DNA of 64,000 bases from CAZNYN01 sp964422205 (GTDB lineage Bacteria; Synergistota; Synergistia; Synergistales; Synergistaceae), in contig CAYRAI010000002.1 in assembly GCA_964422205.1 (NCBI GenBank), forward strand, positions 26,615 to 90,614, in the 5' to 3' direction. The notes beneath the pieces were generated by a model. It worked only from the letters and a program-made list of their open reading frames with translations, did not search any database and had not been told where the DNA came from. The translations under genes and the position numbers were made by a program. Positions 1-8,878 of this stretch are shown here, one piece after another (the first letter of the stretch is position 1; the number at the start of each line of letters is the position of its first letter).

Positions 1-1135
1 GAGCATCGTCCTGAGTAAAGGCGCGTACACGCATCAGGCCGTGGAGAGCTCCCGAACGCTCGTGGCGATGGACAAAACCTAGCTCCGCCATGCGCAGAGG
101 CAGCTCTCTGTAGCTGCGGATGTCGTTTTTGTAGACCAATATGCCGCCCGGGCAGTTCATCGGCTTTATCGCAAATGGAGCTTCGTCTATCTCGGTAAAG
201 TACATGTTCTCTTTGTAGTGATCCCAATGTCCCGACTGAAGCCAGAGCGAACGGTCGAGTATCATAGGTGTTTTTATCTCGACATATCCGCGCTTTGTGT
301 GCTCTTTGCGCCAGAATTCTATGAGCTTGTTCATTATTACCATGCCTTTGGGGTGGAAGAATGGGAATCCGGGGCCCTCCTGGTGTATGCTGAATAGGTC
401 AAGCTCTTTGCCGAGTTTGCGGTGGTCGCGCGCCTTTGCTTCTTCGAGGCGGCGCAGATATTCTTTAAGCTCATCCTCTGAACCGAAAGCAGTGCCGTAG
501 ATACGGGTGAGCATTTCGTTGTTCTCGTCTCCGTGCCAGTAAGCGCCTGCGAGAGAGAGGAGTTTGAAGAACTTGCAGCAGCCTGTGTGGGGAACGTGCG
601 GCCCGCGGCAGAAGTCCACAAAATCGCCCTCTTTATATATTGAGAGAATTGCTCCTTCAAGTCTGCCTATCATGTCTACTTTGAGATCTTCTCCGCGCTC
701 AGTAAAGAATTTAAGAGCCTCGTCCATTGAGAGCTCTCCGCGAACGAGAGGAATCTTTTCCTGAGCTATCTTTCTCATCTCGGCTTCTATTTTGGGCAGG
801 TCTTCGTCAGAGATGGGTTTTGGGAATCTTACATCATAGTAGAATCCGTCTTTGATGGACGGGCCTATTCCGAACTTAGCCTCGGGATAGAGTCTGAGAA
901 TTGCGTGTGCCATAAGGTGAGCGGTTGAGTGGCGCAGAAGGTCAAGTCCTTCCTCGCTCTCAGCCGTAAGAGGTTCCATTACCTTGTCTTCGGTAAATAT
1001 TTTGTCGCAGTCGGCTATTACTCCGTCAATTTTGCCGCCTATTGCTTTTTTCAGATGCCATACGTCAATAAGCTGACGAACGGAGGCGCTTTCCGCTTCG
1101 TAGTGCTTTCCTTCCGGTGTTGAAAAATGTGCCAT
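1..1135 (-). CDS. thrS: Threonyl-tRNA synthetase, N-terminal ~378 residues (cut by window edge)
   Basis: Charges tRNA-Thr in the cytoplasm. The reverse strand encodes an N-terminal TGS-like part followed by an editing-domain motif (HSTAHLMAH) and class II catalytic-core sequence containing the ThrRS motif MNCPGG and the FVHRHERSGALHGLMRVR stretch. The start is the ATG at 1135, preceded by GGGAGG at good spacing. The family is about 640 residues long, so the rest of the catalytic core and the anticodon-binding domain lie beyond position 1; this is truncation by the window, not a broken gene. A T-box leader precedes it, which fits an aminoacyl-tRNA synthetase regulated by uncharged tRNA-Thr. 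Confidence 0.95.
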   Translation of the reverse strand, partial: MAHFSTPEGKHYEAESASVRQLIDVWHLKKAIGGKIDGVIADCDKIFTEDKVMEPLTAESEEGLDLLRHSTAHLMAHAILRLYPEAKFGIGPSIKDGFYYDVRFPKPISDEDLPKIEAEMRKIAQEKIPLVRGELSMDEALKFFTERGEDLKVDMIGRLEGAILSIYKEGDFVDFCRGPHVPHTGCCKFFKLLSLAGAYWHGDENNEMLTRIYGTAFGSEDELKEYLRRLEEAKARDHRKLGKELDLFSIHQEGPGFPFFHPKGMVIMNKLIEFWRKEHTKRGYVEIKTPMILDRSLWLQSGHWDHYKENMYFTEIDEAPFAIKPMNCPGGILVYKNDIRSYRELPLRMAELGFVHRHERSGALHGLMRVRAFTQDDA

Positions 1136-1154
1136 AACAACTACCTCCCTTAAA

Positions 1155-1192
1155 ATTAAAAAAGCCGCCTCCCGATTCACTCGGGAGGCGGC
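1155..1192 (-). terminator. T-box terminator hairpin of thrS leader
   Basis: Perfect GCCGCCTCCCGA/TCGGGAGGCGGC stem (1164-1192) followed on the minus strand by a U-rich run (1155-1163). It lies between the T-box motif and the thrS start, as expected for the terminator conformation of a T-box switch. Confidence 0.9.
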
Positions 1193-1418
1193 ATAATATC
1201 CGCGGTTCCACTCCGCTTCAGTCTGCAAAACAGACCCTCGCCGCGCTGTTCAGGGCGCACCCTGATGCCTTATCCTTACGGCTTCGGCACCTGCTCCGGG
1301 GTGGTCTTCTCAGACTTTGCAACAGAAATCTTTCAGCAGTGAAACCTTGATTTCCTCTCTGTGATACAAAATGTCAGATACTTTCCCCATCATTGCATTG
1401 CAATTATTAAAGCAATTT
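1155..1418 (-). ncRNA. T-box leader of thrS
   Basis: On the minus strand the leader ends with the conserved T-box sequence GTGGAACCGCG (around 1199-1212). It is followed directly by a GC-rich hairpin and a U run just before the thrS ribosome binding site. Upstream there is a stem I-like region (around 1370-1280) with an AGAGAGG-type bulge sequence. A GACCACC segment near 1300 could present an ACC threonine specifier codon; that assignment is tentative. T-box leaders sense uncharged tRNA and switch between antiterminator and terminator. The element is strongly supported by the T-box motif, the terminator and the downstream gene. Confidence 0.9.
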
Positions 1419-1424
1419 CAAGTA

Positions 1425-1453
1425 CTTATACTACTCTGTGATATTTTTGTCAA
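1425..1453 (-). promoter_or_regulatory. Sigma-70-type promoter of thrS T-box transcript
   Basis: TTGACA (1448-1453) and TATAAG (1425-1430) with exactly 17 bp between them, reading toward the T-box leader. This matches the housekeeping consensus at 11 of 12 positions. Confidence 0.8.
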
Positions 1454-1561
1454 GGTAAAGCAAACTAACAAAAAGCGATTATTGCAATAAACAGGCAACG
1501 CTTGTCCGTCGATTAAATGTGCATGCCTATGACGCGGATGCCGCATACAATCAGCGGTTCT

Positions 1562-1999
1562 CTAGCTTCTGCCCGTGCTGCCGAAGCCTCCGTCGGAACG
1601 CGCCGTATCATCCAGTTCATCCGCTCTTACAAGTTCCGCCTTTGTTACTGAGGCAAACACCATCTGAGCTATTCTGTCTCCGGGAGCTATCGTAAAATCT
1701 TCTTTTCCCAGGTTTATAAGGATGACTTTTATCTCGCCTCTGTAGTCTGAGTCTATTGTTCCCGGGGTATTTAGAACCGTAACTCCGTGCTTGAAGGCAA
1801 GGCCGCTGCGCGGACGAATCTGAGCTTCGCATCCTTCGGGCATTTCAAGAAATATTCCTGTGGGCACGCAGCCTCGCTCCCCCGCTTTTATGACAGCGGC
1901 TTCGGAAGCCCTTATGTCCATACCTGATGAACCTTCTGTAGCATAAGCAGGGAGGGTTATCCCCTCCGCCGCCTTTACTTTTACAGTGAGTTTTTCCAT
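1562..1999 (-). CDS. dut: dUTP diphosphatase (dUTPase)
   Basis: Hydrolyses dUTP to dUMP and pyrophosphate, keeping uracil out of DNA and supplying dUMP for thymidylate synthesis. All five trimeric dUTPase motifs are visible in 145 residues: GMDIRA (26-31), PRSGLAFK (63-70), GTIDSDYRGEI (80-90), GDRIAQM (107-113) and the C-terminal RSDGGFGSTG (134-143). The ATG at 1999 follows AGGA at 7 nt. It starts 9 bp after the pnp stop codon, so it is probably the last gene of rpsO-pnp-dut. Length is normal for the family. Confidence 0.96.
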   Translation of the reverse strand: MEKLTVKVKAAEGITLPAYATEGSSGMDIRASEAAVIKAGERGCVPTGIFLEMPEGCEAQIRPRSGLAFKHGVTVLNTPGTIDSDYRGEIKVILINLGKEDFTIAPGDRIAQMVFASVTKAELVRADELDDTARSDGGFGSTGRS

Positions 2000-2008
2000 T
2001 TTATAGTC

Positions 2009-4309
2009 CTAGTTTTTGCGGTCTCTTTCAAAACGGCGTGCGGGACGGTGCTCTCCGCCTCTGTCGCCGCCAAAGTCTCTGCGCGGTCTGTCGCCGTCGT
2101 CGCGTCTGGGGGCACCTTCGCGTCTTGAGCCGCCTTCACTCTTCGGGAAGAGAGCGTATCTTTCTTCGCGAGCTTTTTCGACAAGCACCTGATCTTTAAA
2201 GTCATCGTCGGCCGCAAGTTCGTCAAGTTTGTCGAGAATGCGTTTGCGGCTCAGGTTAACTCTGTGCATGTCGTCAATCTCTTTGACTGTGACGAGAACT
2301 TTGTCGCCTATGCCGAAAGCGTCTTCGAGCTTCGGTATGTGGTGCGTGCTTATCTCGCTCACATGGAGGAGTCCTTCCTTGCCGGGAAGAACTTCTATGA
2401 ATACTCCGAATGCGAGCATTCTTGTCACTGTTCCGACAAAGGTCTCCCCAGCCTGAACCTCGCGTACAAGATCGCTTATTATTTTGACTGCGGCTTTTGA
2501 CGACTCGTCGTTTACTGCCGCGATTGATACGCGTCCGCTGTCTTCCACGTCAATTTTTGCTCCCGTGCGCTGTACTATTGAACGTATCATCTTGCCGCCG
2601 GGGCCTATTATGTCGCGAATCTTTTCGGGGTCAATCTGCATTGTAACTATTTTCGGGGCTGTCGCTGCAAGCTCTGTACGGGGAGCTGAGATTGCGGCGT
2701 CCATTATGTCAAGTATCTGCATACGTCCCTCTTTTGCCTGAGTAAGAGCCTGTGTGAGTATCTCTCTCGTTATGCCACCGGCTTTGTTGTCCATCTGAAG
2801 GGCGGTAACTCCGTCGCGTGTGCCAGCGACTTTGAAGTCCATATCTCCGTAGTGGTCTTCGAGTCCCTGTATGTCTGTTAAGATTCCGAACTTTCCGTTC
2901 TCGGCTATTAGTCCCATTGCAATGCCTGCGACTGCCTTTTTGACAGGCACTCCTGCCGCCATCATGGCAAGGCTTCCGCTGCAGACGCTGGCCATTGAGC
3001 TTGAACCGTTTGATTCAAGTATATCGGAGACCTGGCGCACAACGTAGGGGAAGTTGGCTTCATCGGGGAATACTGCACGCAGAGCTCTTTCCGCCAAAGC
3101 TCCGTGTCCTATTTCACGGCGTCCGGGGCCGCGCATGGGGCGAACTTCTCCTACCGAGTAGGGAGGGAAGTTATAGTGGAGGATAAAGCGTTTTGAAGGC
3201 TCGTCAAGCTTGAGTCCGTCAAGAACCTGGTCGTCTGTGCCCATCATTCCGAGTGTTGTTACTCCGAGTGACTGAGTTTCGCCGCGTGTGAAGAGGGCTG
3301 AACCGTGTGTCATAGGGAGAATGTCCACTTCGCATGTTATTTTGCGAAGCTCGTTCATGGCACGTCCGTCAGAGCGGCGCTTATCTTCCGTAAGGAGCTT
3401 GCGCACACACTTTTTGACCATTTCGTCCATCTTTGTCGCTATATATTTTTCGCAGTCGGGATGTGTCTCGGCAAAGTTAGCTTCTGTCTTTGCCTGAGCT
3501 GCCGCTATCGCGGCTCCGCGCGGCTGTTTTGCGTGAATCTGAACGGCTTCGTAGATATCGCCGTAAACTTCTTTTTCCATCCATTCGTCTATCTCAGATA
3601 TGACGGCGGGAGCCGGAAGCACAACTTTTTCTTTGCCTGCTTTGGCGCAGACATCGTCTATGAAGTCGACAATTTTGTGTATAGCTTCATTCGCAAGCTC
3701 CATCGCATCGACAAGCAAGTCTTCCGAGACTTCTTTGGCTCCGGCTTCAACCATGGTAACTCCGCCTCTGTGACCTGCGACAACAAGGTCAAGCGTGCTT
3801 TCCGGCATCTGAGCTTCGTCAGGGTTGACCACAAGTTCTCCGTCAATGCAGCCTATACGCACAGCACCAATGGGACCGTCCCATGGAATGTCTGACATGG
3901 AGAGGGCAAGAGATGCTCCGTTAATGGCAAGAATGTTTGCGGGGTTGACCTGGTCGACAGACATAACTGTGGCAACAACGTGAACATCGTTTCTCATCCA
4001 GTCTTGGAAGAGCGAACGGATCGAACGGTCTACCATTCTTCCGCTCAGTATAGCCGATTCGGAGGGGCGTCCCTCTCGTTTTATAAACCCGCCCGGTACT
4101 TTGCCGGCGGCATAGTAGCGTTCTTCAAAATCCACAAGCAGAGGGAAGAAGTCCAGCCCTTCTCTTGCTTTTTCGGCAAGTACCGCAGTTACCAGTACAG
4201 CCGTGTTTCCGTGTTTTGCCAACAGTGCGGCGTTTGCCTGTTTGGCAAGGCGCCCTGTCTCAAATGACATCGTTTTGCCATAGAGCTCCAGCTCAAATAT
4301 CTGCTTCAT
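2009..4309 (-). CDS. pnp: Polyribonucleotide nucleotidyltransferase (PNPase)
   Basis: Phosphorolytic 3'-5' exoribonuclease of mRNA decay. The 766 residues contain two RNase PH-type domains (about 1-220 and 310-550, the second with SDGRAMNELR and FTRGETQ), then a KH domain with GPGGKMIRSIV, an S1 domain (FVGTVTRMLAFGVFIEV) and an Arg/Gly/Asp-rich tail of about 45 residues. The start at 4309 has a strong AGGAGG. It lies downstream of rpsO, the classic bacterial arrangement, with a hairpin terminator in between. The basic disordered tail is longer than in minimal PNPases and may bind RNA or degradosome partners (inferred). Confidence 0.97.
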   Translation of the reverse strand: MKQIFELELYGKTMSFETGRLAKQANAALLAKHGNTAVLVTAVLAEKAREGLDFFPLLVDFEERYYAAGKVPGGFIKREGRPSESAILSGRMVDRSIRSLFQDWMRNDVHVVATVMSVDQVNPANILAINGASLALSMSDIPWDGPIGAVRIGCIDGELVVNPDEAQMPESTLDLVVAGHRGGVTMVEAGAKEVSEDLLVDAMELANEAIHKIVDFIDDVCAKAGKEKVVLPAPAVISEIDEWMEKEVYGDIYEAVQIHAKQPRGAAIAAAQAKTEANFAETHPDCEKYIATKMDEMVKKCVRKLLTEDKRRSDGRAMNELRKITCEVDILPMTHGSALFTRGETQSLGVTTLGMMGTDDQVLDGLKLDEPSKRFILHYNFPPYSVGEVRPMRGPGRREIGHGALAERALRAVFPDEANFPYVVRQVSDILESNGSSSMASVCSGSLAMMAAGVPVKKAVAGIAMGLIAENGKFGILTDIQGLEDHYGDMDFKVAGTRDGVTALQMDNKAGGITREILTQALTQAKEGRMQILDIMDAAISAPRTELAATAPKIVTMQIDPEKIRDIIGPGGKMIRSIVQRTGAKIDVEDSGRVSIAAVNDESSKAAVKIISDLVREVQAGETFVGTVTRMLAFGVFIEVLPGKEGLLHVSEISTHHIPKLEDAFGIGDKVLVTVKEIDDMHRVNLSRKRILDKLDELAADDDFKDQVLVEKAREERYALFPKSEGGSRREGAPRRDDGDRPRRDFGGDRGGEHRPARRFERDRKN

Positions 4310-4423
4310 TTTTTTTCCTCCTATTATCTTTCTTCACACCCTTGAAGGATATCACAAAACAAGAAAAAAGGGGAAAAATTCACTGTAACCGGCCTTGAAA
4401 TTTTACTGATTTTTGTTTGATAC

Positions 4424-4464
4424 AAAAAAAATTCCGTGCCGATAAGAAATGGCACGGAATTTTT
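4424..4464 (-). terminator. rpsO-pnp intergenic terminator/processing hairpin
   Basis: On the minus strand AAATTCCGTGCC pairs with GGCACGGAATTT across a 10-nt loop (4428-4464) and is followed by a run of Us. It follows the rpsO stop codon and precedes pnp, so it would uncouple rpsO from pnp partly or serve as an RNA-processing site, as known for rpsO-pnp in other bacteria. Confidence 0.8.
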
Positions 4465-4489
4465 GAAAGTCTGATATACAGTTTCGAAA

Positions 4490-4756
4490 TTAGTGGCGAA
4501 GACCAAGTTTCTGGATAAGTGTCTGGTACTTCGCAAAATCTCTGTCCTTAAGGTAGGAGAGAAGTCTGCGGCGCTTTCCAACCATGATAAGAAGTCCGCG
4601 GCGTGAGTGGAAGTCCTTCTTGTGTACGCGCATGTGTTCTGTGAGCTCGCGGATACGTGCTGTCAGAATTGCGACCTGAACTTCGGTGGAGCCTGTGTCG
4701 GCATCATGTACCTTAAATTCTTCAATAAGAGCCTGTTTCTTTTCCTTTACGATCAT
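4490..4756 (-). CDS. rpsO: 30S ribosomal protein S15
   Basis: Primary 16S rRNA-binding protein of the small subunit platform. The 88 residues match the family length and show the conserved TGSTEVQVAILTARI, H-x-KDFHSRRGL and GKRRRLLSYL segments. The start at 4756 is preceded by AGGAGTG. It is the first gene of rpsO-pnp-dut and has its own good promoter. Confidence 0.97.
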   Translation of the reverse strand: MIVKEKKQALIEEFKVHDADTGSTEVQVAILTARIRELTEHMRVHKKDFHSRRGLLIMVGKRRRLLSYLKDRDFAKYQTLIQKLGLRH

Positions 4757-4847
4757 AAATGATCACTCCTGTCTCGAGCCTATTTCGCCCGTTATCCCCA
4801 AAACTCAGGCCGCGGCAAATGCGCCGGTCCGTGTAATGGGCATGGGT

Positions 4848-4876
4848 ATAATACCAGAGAGTTATCTATGTGGCAA
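4848..4876 (-). promoter_or_regulatory. rpsO promoter
   Basis: TTGCCA (4871-4876) and TATTAT (4848-4853) with 17 bp spacing, reading toward rpsO about 90 bp downstream. The long leader leaves room for the S15 autoregulatory RNA fold known elsewhere; that fold was not verified here. Confidence 0.7.
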
Positions 4877-5044
4877 GCAAAAAATCTGCAAAGCACATTG
4901 TCCCTGGATAATATTACAAGTTTGACCTGAAAAATATGTCTTTCGTGACACTCTCCGCGAAAATTATCCGTTATTCATCAAATGTCCCCGTTTTAAGAAC
5001 ATTTTATCAGAGACATGCGCGTTTCTGTGTGCAGCTTCGGTAAG

Positions 5045-6379
5045 TTATATCACGTTACCGAATTCCGAAGCATCGTGAGAGTTTTCAGCCCCTTCGCAGA
5101 ATAGCATTTCTCTGCTGTACCTCTCCGGTACAACTCTTGTTATTGAGGCCTGAGGCGTTCCGTTGTCTTTGGCTGTCACTCTCACGTAATGTTTTGTCAG
5201 ACCTCTTATTATCCCGTCTTTGCGCTCTTCGACAAGAATATCTGTCTCGCTGCCAATCCAGCGGGAGCAGTATTTTTCGTGGAGATCTGACGCAGAGGCC
5301 AGGGCCTCGTCTGTTCTCTTTCTGACTTCCGTTTCCGGGGGGAGCTGCATCTTAGCCGCATCAGTTCCTTCTCTGGGCGAATATGGAAATACGTGAACTT
5401 TGCCAAATGCTATATCTTTTATAAAATTCATGCTGTTCCTAAAAGCATTGTCGTCTTCGCCCGGAAATCCGACCATTAAATCCGTGCTTATGTGCAGGTC
5501 ACAGCCAAGACGCGCTCTTGCATTGTCAGTCATTCTCCTGAAACCGTCGGAATCATAGCCGCGCCTCATTGCAGAGAGAACTTTGTCATCTCCGCTCTGA
5601 AGAGGCATGTGGAGGTGTCTGCAAAAGACTTCAGTATCTGCAAGCACGTCAAGCAGCTCGTTGTTTACGGCAAAAGGCTCTATTGAGCCGAAGCGAAGCC
5701 TTTTGAGGCCTTTTACTGCTCCTATGCGTCTGACAAGCAGAGGCAGGTTGTCATAAAGCCCCAAATGCACTCCCGTCAGAACTATTTCAGGACAGCCGGA
5801 AGAGGCTATTTTTTCTGCTTCCGCAACTGTTTCATCAATGTCTCTCGATACGGGATTGCCCCTTACATAGGGGACGATGCAGTAGCTGCAGTAGTGACTG
5901 CATCCGTCCTGTACCTTGAGAAAAGCTCTTGTATGGAGGCGCGGCCTGTCAAGTTCCAGCGTGTCCCATCTGTTTTCGGAAAGTATTGTTTTTGAGTCTA
6001 TTATCGAAAGGGACGGTTTGCCTCCGTCGACAAACCACTCTGAGGCCAATTCGGCGATTTTGTATTTGAGTCTGTTGCCGACAACTATGTCTAATCCCAG
6101 GCTCTCTCTGTCTTTTTCAGTAAGTTTCTGGGCATAGCAGCCGCACGCCGCAATAAGTGCATTCGGATGTTCGCGGCGCAGCTTTCTTATTATTTTGCGG
6201 CACTTTCTGTCGGCCGCAGCAGTAATGGTACAGCTTACTATTACTGCTATGTCAGGGGACGATTCGTCGTGAACAGCTCCGGCTTTTTCGAGAAGAGCAG
6301 CTATGGCTTCACCCTCATACTGGTTTGTCCTACAGCCCTGAACTGTTATTGAAAATTTTTTATCTTTTAGCGGCAGCAT
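5045..6379 (-). CDS. mtaB: MtaB-type tRNA ms2t6A37 methylthiotransferase
   Basis: Radical SAM methylthiotransferase expected to convert t6A37 to ms2t6A in tRNA. The N-terminal UPF0004 domain carries the three auxiliary-cluster cysteines (about C16, C50, C81). The radical SAM cluster follows in DGCSHYCSYC (C160, C164, C167), and a TRAM-like C-terminus ends the 444 residues. GCRTNQYEGEA and the ADRKCRK segment resemble MtaB/YqeV more than MiaB or RimO. The start at 6379 has AAGGTG. It is the last gene of prmA-rsmE-mtaB, an arrangement also common in Firmicutes. Confidence 0.88.
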   Translation of the reverse strand: MLPLKDKKFSITVQGCRTNQYEGEAIAALLEKAGAVHDESSPDIAVIVSCTITAAADRKCRKIIRKLRREHPNALIAACGCYAQKLTEKDRESLGLDIVVGNRLKYKIAELASEWFVDGGKPSLSIIDSKTILSENRWDTLELDRPRLHTRAFLKVQDGCSHYCSYCIVPYVRGNPVSRDIDETVAEAEKIASSGCPEIVLTGVHLGLYDNLPLLVRRIGAVKGLKRLRFGSIEPFAVNNELLDVLADTEVFCRHLHMPLQSGDDKVLSAMRRGYDSDGFRRMTDNARARLGCDLHISTDLMVGFPGEDDNAFRNSMNFIKDIAFGKVHVFPYSPREGTDAAKMQLPPETEVRKRTDEALASASDLHEKYCSRWIGSETDILVEERKDGIIRGLTKHYVRVTAKDNGTPQASITRVVPERYSREMLFCEGAENSHDASEFGNVI

Positions 6380-6414
6380 TGTTTCACCTTATTCTCACTG
6401 ATTAGATTGGAGTC

Positions 6415-7134
6415 TTATTCTTTCGGAGCCTGAAGGGAGAACCATCCGCATGAGACAGCCACGGCGGTGCTGGCTCTCAATATGCGCATTCCGAGGCTGA
6501 CAGCGGTAAATCCTTTTTCCAGCAGGAGCGCCGATTCATGTGGGGCCCAGTCTCCCTCTGGCCCTATGGCTACTGCGGCCGAGCTGCCAACTGTTATGTC
6601 TCTAAGATCTCTCGTCCCGGAAGAAAGAAGAGCCGCATATCTTTCACAGGGCAAAGCATCAAAGTCAAAATCTTTCAGAGGAAGGGGATAAGAGAGTTTT
6701 GGAGGAAGGGCAGAGCCTGCCTGTTTTGTCGCTTCGTCCAGTATTTTGCTCCACCTGTTCATCTTTTCATCCAGTTTTTTGCCCTCGTATTTTGGGACAG
6801 ATCTTTCGCAGTCAAGGAGGTGTATAGTGTGTACTCCGGTCTCTGCCGAGAAACGCAGAGCATCATCAAACTGGTCGTTTTTAAGCAGCCCCAGCAGAAG
6901 GTGCAGTTCAACCGCAGCAGGCTCTTCACGCTTTCGCGATATTTCCTCCGCATAGACATTTTCTCCTTCGCAGATAAGCTTCAGCTCCACTTTTTCGCCG
7001 CGGAGCAGCCCTTCAGCAAAAGAGCCTGTATAACAGCGGCGCACCCTCACGAGATGGTGCGCCTGCTCAGAATTCAGAAGCCAGCGGCCGCCTTCGCAGC
7101 TGCAGTTTTCAAGCCTTAACCTTGGCAGCGACAC
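6415..7134 (-). CDS. rsmE: 16S rRNA (uracil1498-N3)-methyltransferase
   Basis: SPOUT-class methyltransferase acting on 16S rRNA. The 239 residues include the N-terminal PUA-like part with QAHHLVRVRR and the SAM-binding knot signatures AIGPEGDWAPHE and SLGMRILRASTAV near the C-terminus (the family usually has GPEGG and LRTETA). The GTG start at 7134 lies inside the end of prmA (26 nt overlap) with GGGAG about 9 nt upstream, indicating translational coupling. Length is normal. Confidence 0.93.
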   Translation of the reverse strand: MSLPRLRLENCSCEGGRWLLNSEQAHHLVRVRRCYTGSFAEGLLRGEKVELKLICEGENVYAEEISRKREEPAAVELHLLLGLLKNDQFDDALRFSAETGVHTIHLLDCERSVPKYEGKKLDEKMNRWSKILDEATKQAGSALPPKLSYPLPLKDFDFDALPCERYAALLSSGTRDLRDITVGSSAAVAIGPEGDWAPHESALLLEKGFTAVSLGMRILRASTAVAVSCGWFSLQAPKE

Positions 7135-7978
7135 CCCACCATTCTCCCTTCACAAGCTCCTTGATAGGAACCATGTCCGCGTCTTTAAGAGCTTCTATGA
7201 ATACGGGGCGCTCCTTTTCAAGCATGCCTGAGAATATGGCAAGACCGTCTCTGCCTATTACGCCAGGTACATCCGCCACCATTGTTGTGAGAGGATCAAG
7301 CAGTATGTTGGCTGTCAGGATGTCTGCTTTATGTCCGAAGTCTTTAAGCAGGTCTCCCGTGCAGAGGTCTATTTTATTCAAATCAAGAGAATTAAGTTCA
7401 AAGTTTTTGCGCACTTCCTCTATAACAGTCGGATCTATGTCTCTTGCGTAAGCTTTTGCCGCTCCAGTTTTCAGTGCGCAGATTGTAAGTATTCCAGAGC
7501 CTGTGCCTATGTCTGCTGTCGTGATTCCAGGTCTCATGTACTCTTCGAGCAGTTCAAGGACAATCTGAGTGCTCTCATGGTAGCCTGTGCCGAATGCGCT
7601 GCCGGGATTGATGTAGAGAGGCATTCTGTCTTTAGGTTCGCTGCCTTTGTGCCACGGAGCCAAGACAACCAGACCTTTTCCCACAGGGAGAGGAGGAAAG
7701 GCTTCTTCTGATGCCACGTTCCAAGGCTGATTTTCAATTTTGCCGAAATCTTCGATTTTTACTTCGGGCCACTCGGACATAGCTTCCATGAGTTTTTTCT
7801 TCCAATGAGAGAGGTCTTCGCCGCTCCTGTAATACATTCTGAGGCGGGAAGCTCCGTCAGGCAGCTCCTGGAGCTCCGTTCCTATACTCTCTGATATGTC
7901 GGCCAATGAAAAAAGTGTGTCCTCGTGTCCGACGGCAGATATCGTTATATACCACCAGTAGCTGTCCTTATTATTCAA
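7109..7978 (-). CDS. prmA: Ribosomal protein L11 methyltransferase
   Basis: SAM-dependent trimethylation of ribosomal protein L11. The 289-residue protein has an N-terminal substrate-recognition half and a Rossmann half with the SAM motif ADIGTGSGILTICALKTGA, then LTANILLDPL (the family's NxxxxPL catalytic-loop motif) and WWGVAAKVKA at the C-terminus. The start appears to be TTG at 7978 with AAGGAG about 9 nt upstream. It is the first gene of prmA-rsmE-mtaB, with rsmE overlapping its 3' end. Confidence 0.93.
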   Translation of the reverse strand: MNNKDSYWWYITISAVGHEDTLFSLADISESIGTELQELPDGASRLRMYYRSGEDLSHWKKKLMEAMSEWPEVKIEDFGKIENQPWNVASEEAFPPLPVGKGLVVLAPWHKGSEPKDRMPLYINPGSAFGTGYHESTQIVLELLEEYMRPGITTADIGTGSGILTICALKTGAAKAYARDIDPTVIEEVRKNFELNSLDLNKIDLCTGDLLKDFGHKADILTANILLDPLTTMVADVPGVIGRDGLAIFSGMLEKERPVFIEALKDADMVPIKELVKGEWWGVAAKVKA

Positions 7979-8075
7979 TGCGCTCAGCTCCTTCGTTTAT
8001 TAGCAATTTTTTATATTGTAACCCATAAACAGTCCGAGTGCATTGTAATATAGCGCAAATATTTTTCTCGAAAAG

Positions 8076-8114
8076 AAAAAGGCGCATCTCCTATTTTGGA
8101 GACACGCCTTTTTA
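8076..8114 (-). terminator. Terminator after first liv operon
   Basis: Minus-strand AAAGGCGTGTCTCC / GGAGATGCGCCTTT stem-loop followed by Us, 30 bp past the livF stop codon and before prmA. Confidence 0.8.
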
Positions 8115-8143
8115 TAATTTTTGCGAAAACAGGCAGTAAGATT

Positions 8144-8875
8144 CTAGTTCTTTTTGCCTCCGAGGTACGCCGCTTCGATCTCAGGATTCTTAAGAAGGTC
8201 AGATGAAGCGCCTTCCATCGTTATTCTTCCTGTCTGCAGCACGTAAGCTCTGTGTGAGAGCAGAAGGGCTTTGCGCGCGTTCTGCTCGACTATAAGTATA
8301 GTAAGTCCGAGAAGTTTGTTTACTTCCGTGAGCTCCTTAAATATTTCACTTATTATTATCGGAGCAAGTCCTAGAGAAGGCTCGTCCAGAAGCAGAACTC
8401 TGGGCTGAGCCATAAGAGCACGCCCTATTGCGAGCATCTGCTGCTCTCCTCCGGAGAGAGTTCCCGCATACTGGTTATGACGCTCCTTAAGTCTGGGGAA
8501 GAGGTTGTAGACTTTCTCAAGCTGATCCGCTATTGATTTTCTGTCATCAAGAGGAAAAGCTCCCATTTCAAGATTTTCATAAACGGTAAGAGGAGCAAAG
8601 ACCTTTCTGCCTTCGGGGGATATACTGACTCCGGCCTTGACTATCTGGTAGCTCTTTGAAGGAAGGGGAGTGCCGTCAAGAAGGACTTCGCCAGAAGCGC
8701 GGGGCACAGCTCCGACTATGGCGCTCATCATTGTGGACTTGCCGGCTCCGTTAGCTCCTATAACAGCCACTATTTCGCCGTGGTAGACGTCAAGGTTGGC
8801 ACCTTTCAGAGCCTTGATAGCTCCGTAGTTCACGCTCAGTTCCTTAATGGAAAGGATAGGTTTTCTCTCTTCCAT
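8144..8875 (-). CDS. livF: Branched-chain-type amino acid ABC transporter ATPase (LivF)
   Basis: Cytoplasmic ATPase subunit of a HAAT-family importer. The 243 residues carry the Walker A GANGAGKST, the Q-loop region, the signature LSGGEQQML and Walker B VLLLDEPSLGLAP, with the short C-terminus typical of LivF. The start ATG at 8875 lies 3 bp past the livG stop codon, with GGAGG in the livG tail. It is the last gene of livJ-H-M-G-F. The substrate is probably branched-chain or other hydrophobic amino acids; exact specificity cannot be read from sequence. Confidence 0.93.
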   Translation of the reverse strand: MEERKPILSIKELSVNYGAIKALKGANLDVYHGEIVAVIGANGAGKSTMMSAIVGAVPRASGEVLLDGTPLPSKSYQIVKAGVSISPEGRKVFAPLTVYENLEMGAFPLDDRKSIADQLEKVYNLFPRLKERHNQYAGTLSGGEQQMLAIGRALMAQPRVLLLDEPSLGLAPIIISEIFKELTEVNKLLGLTILIVEQNARKALLLSHRAYVLQTGRITMEGASSDLLKNPEIEAAYLGGKKN

Positions 8876-8878
8876 AGC

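Noticed and set aside
3305..3895. 196-residue plus-strand ORF inside pnp
   Set aside because: It is antisense to a well-supported PNPase and has no recognisable domain or ribosome binding site.
6538..7119. 193-residue plus-strand ORF opposite rsmE
   Set aside because: It is a shadow of the rsmE reading frame; composition is unlike a real protein.
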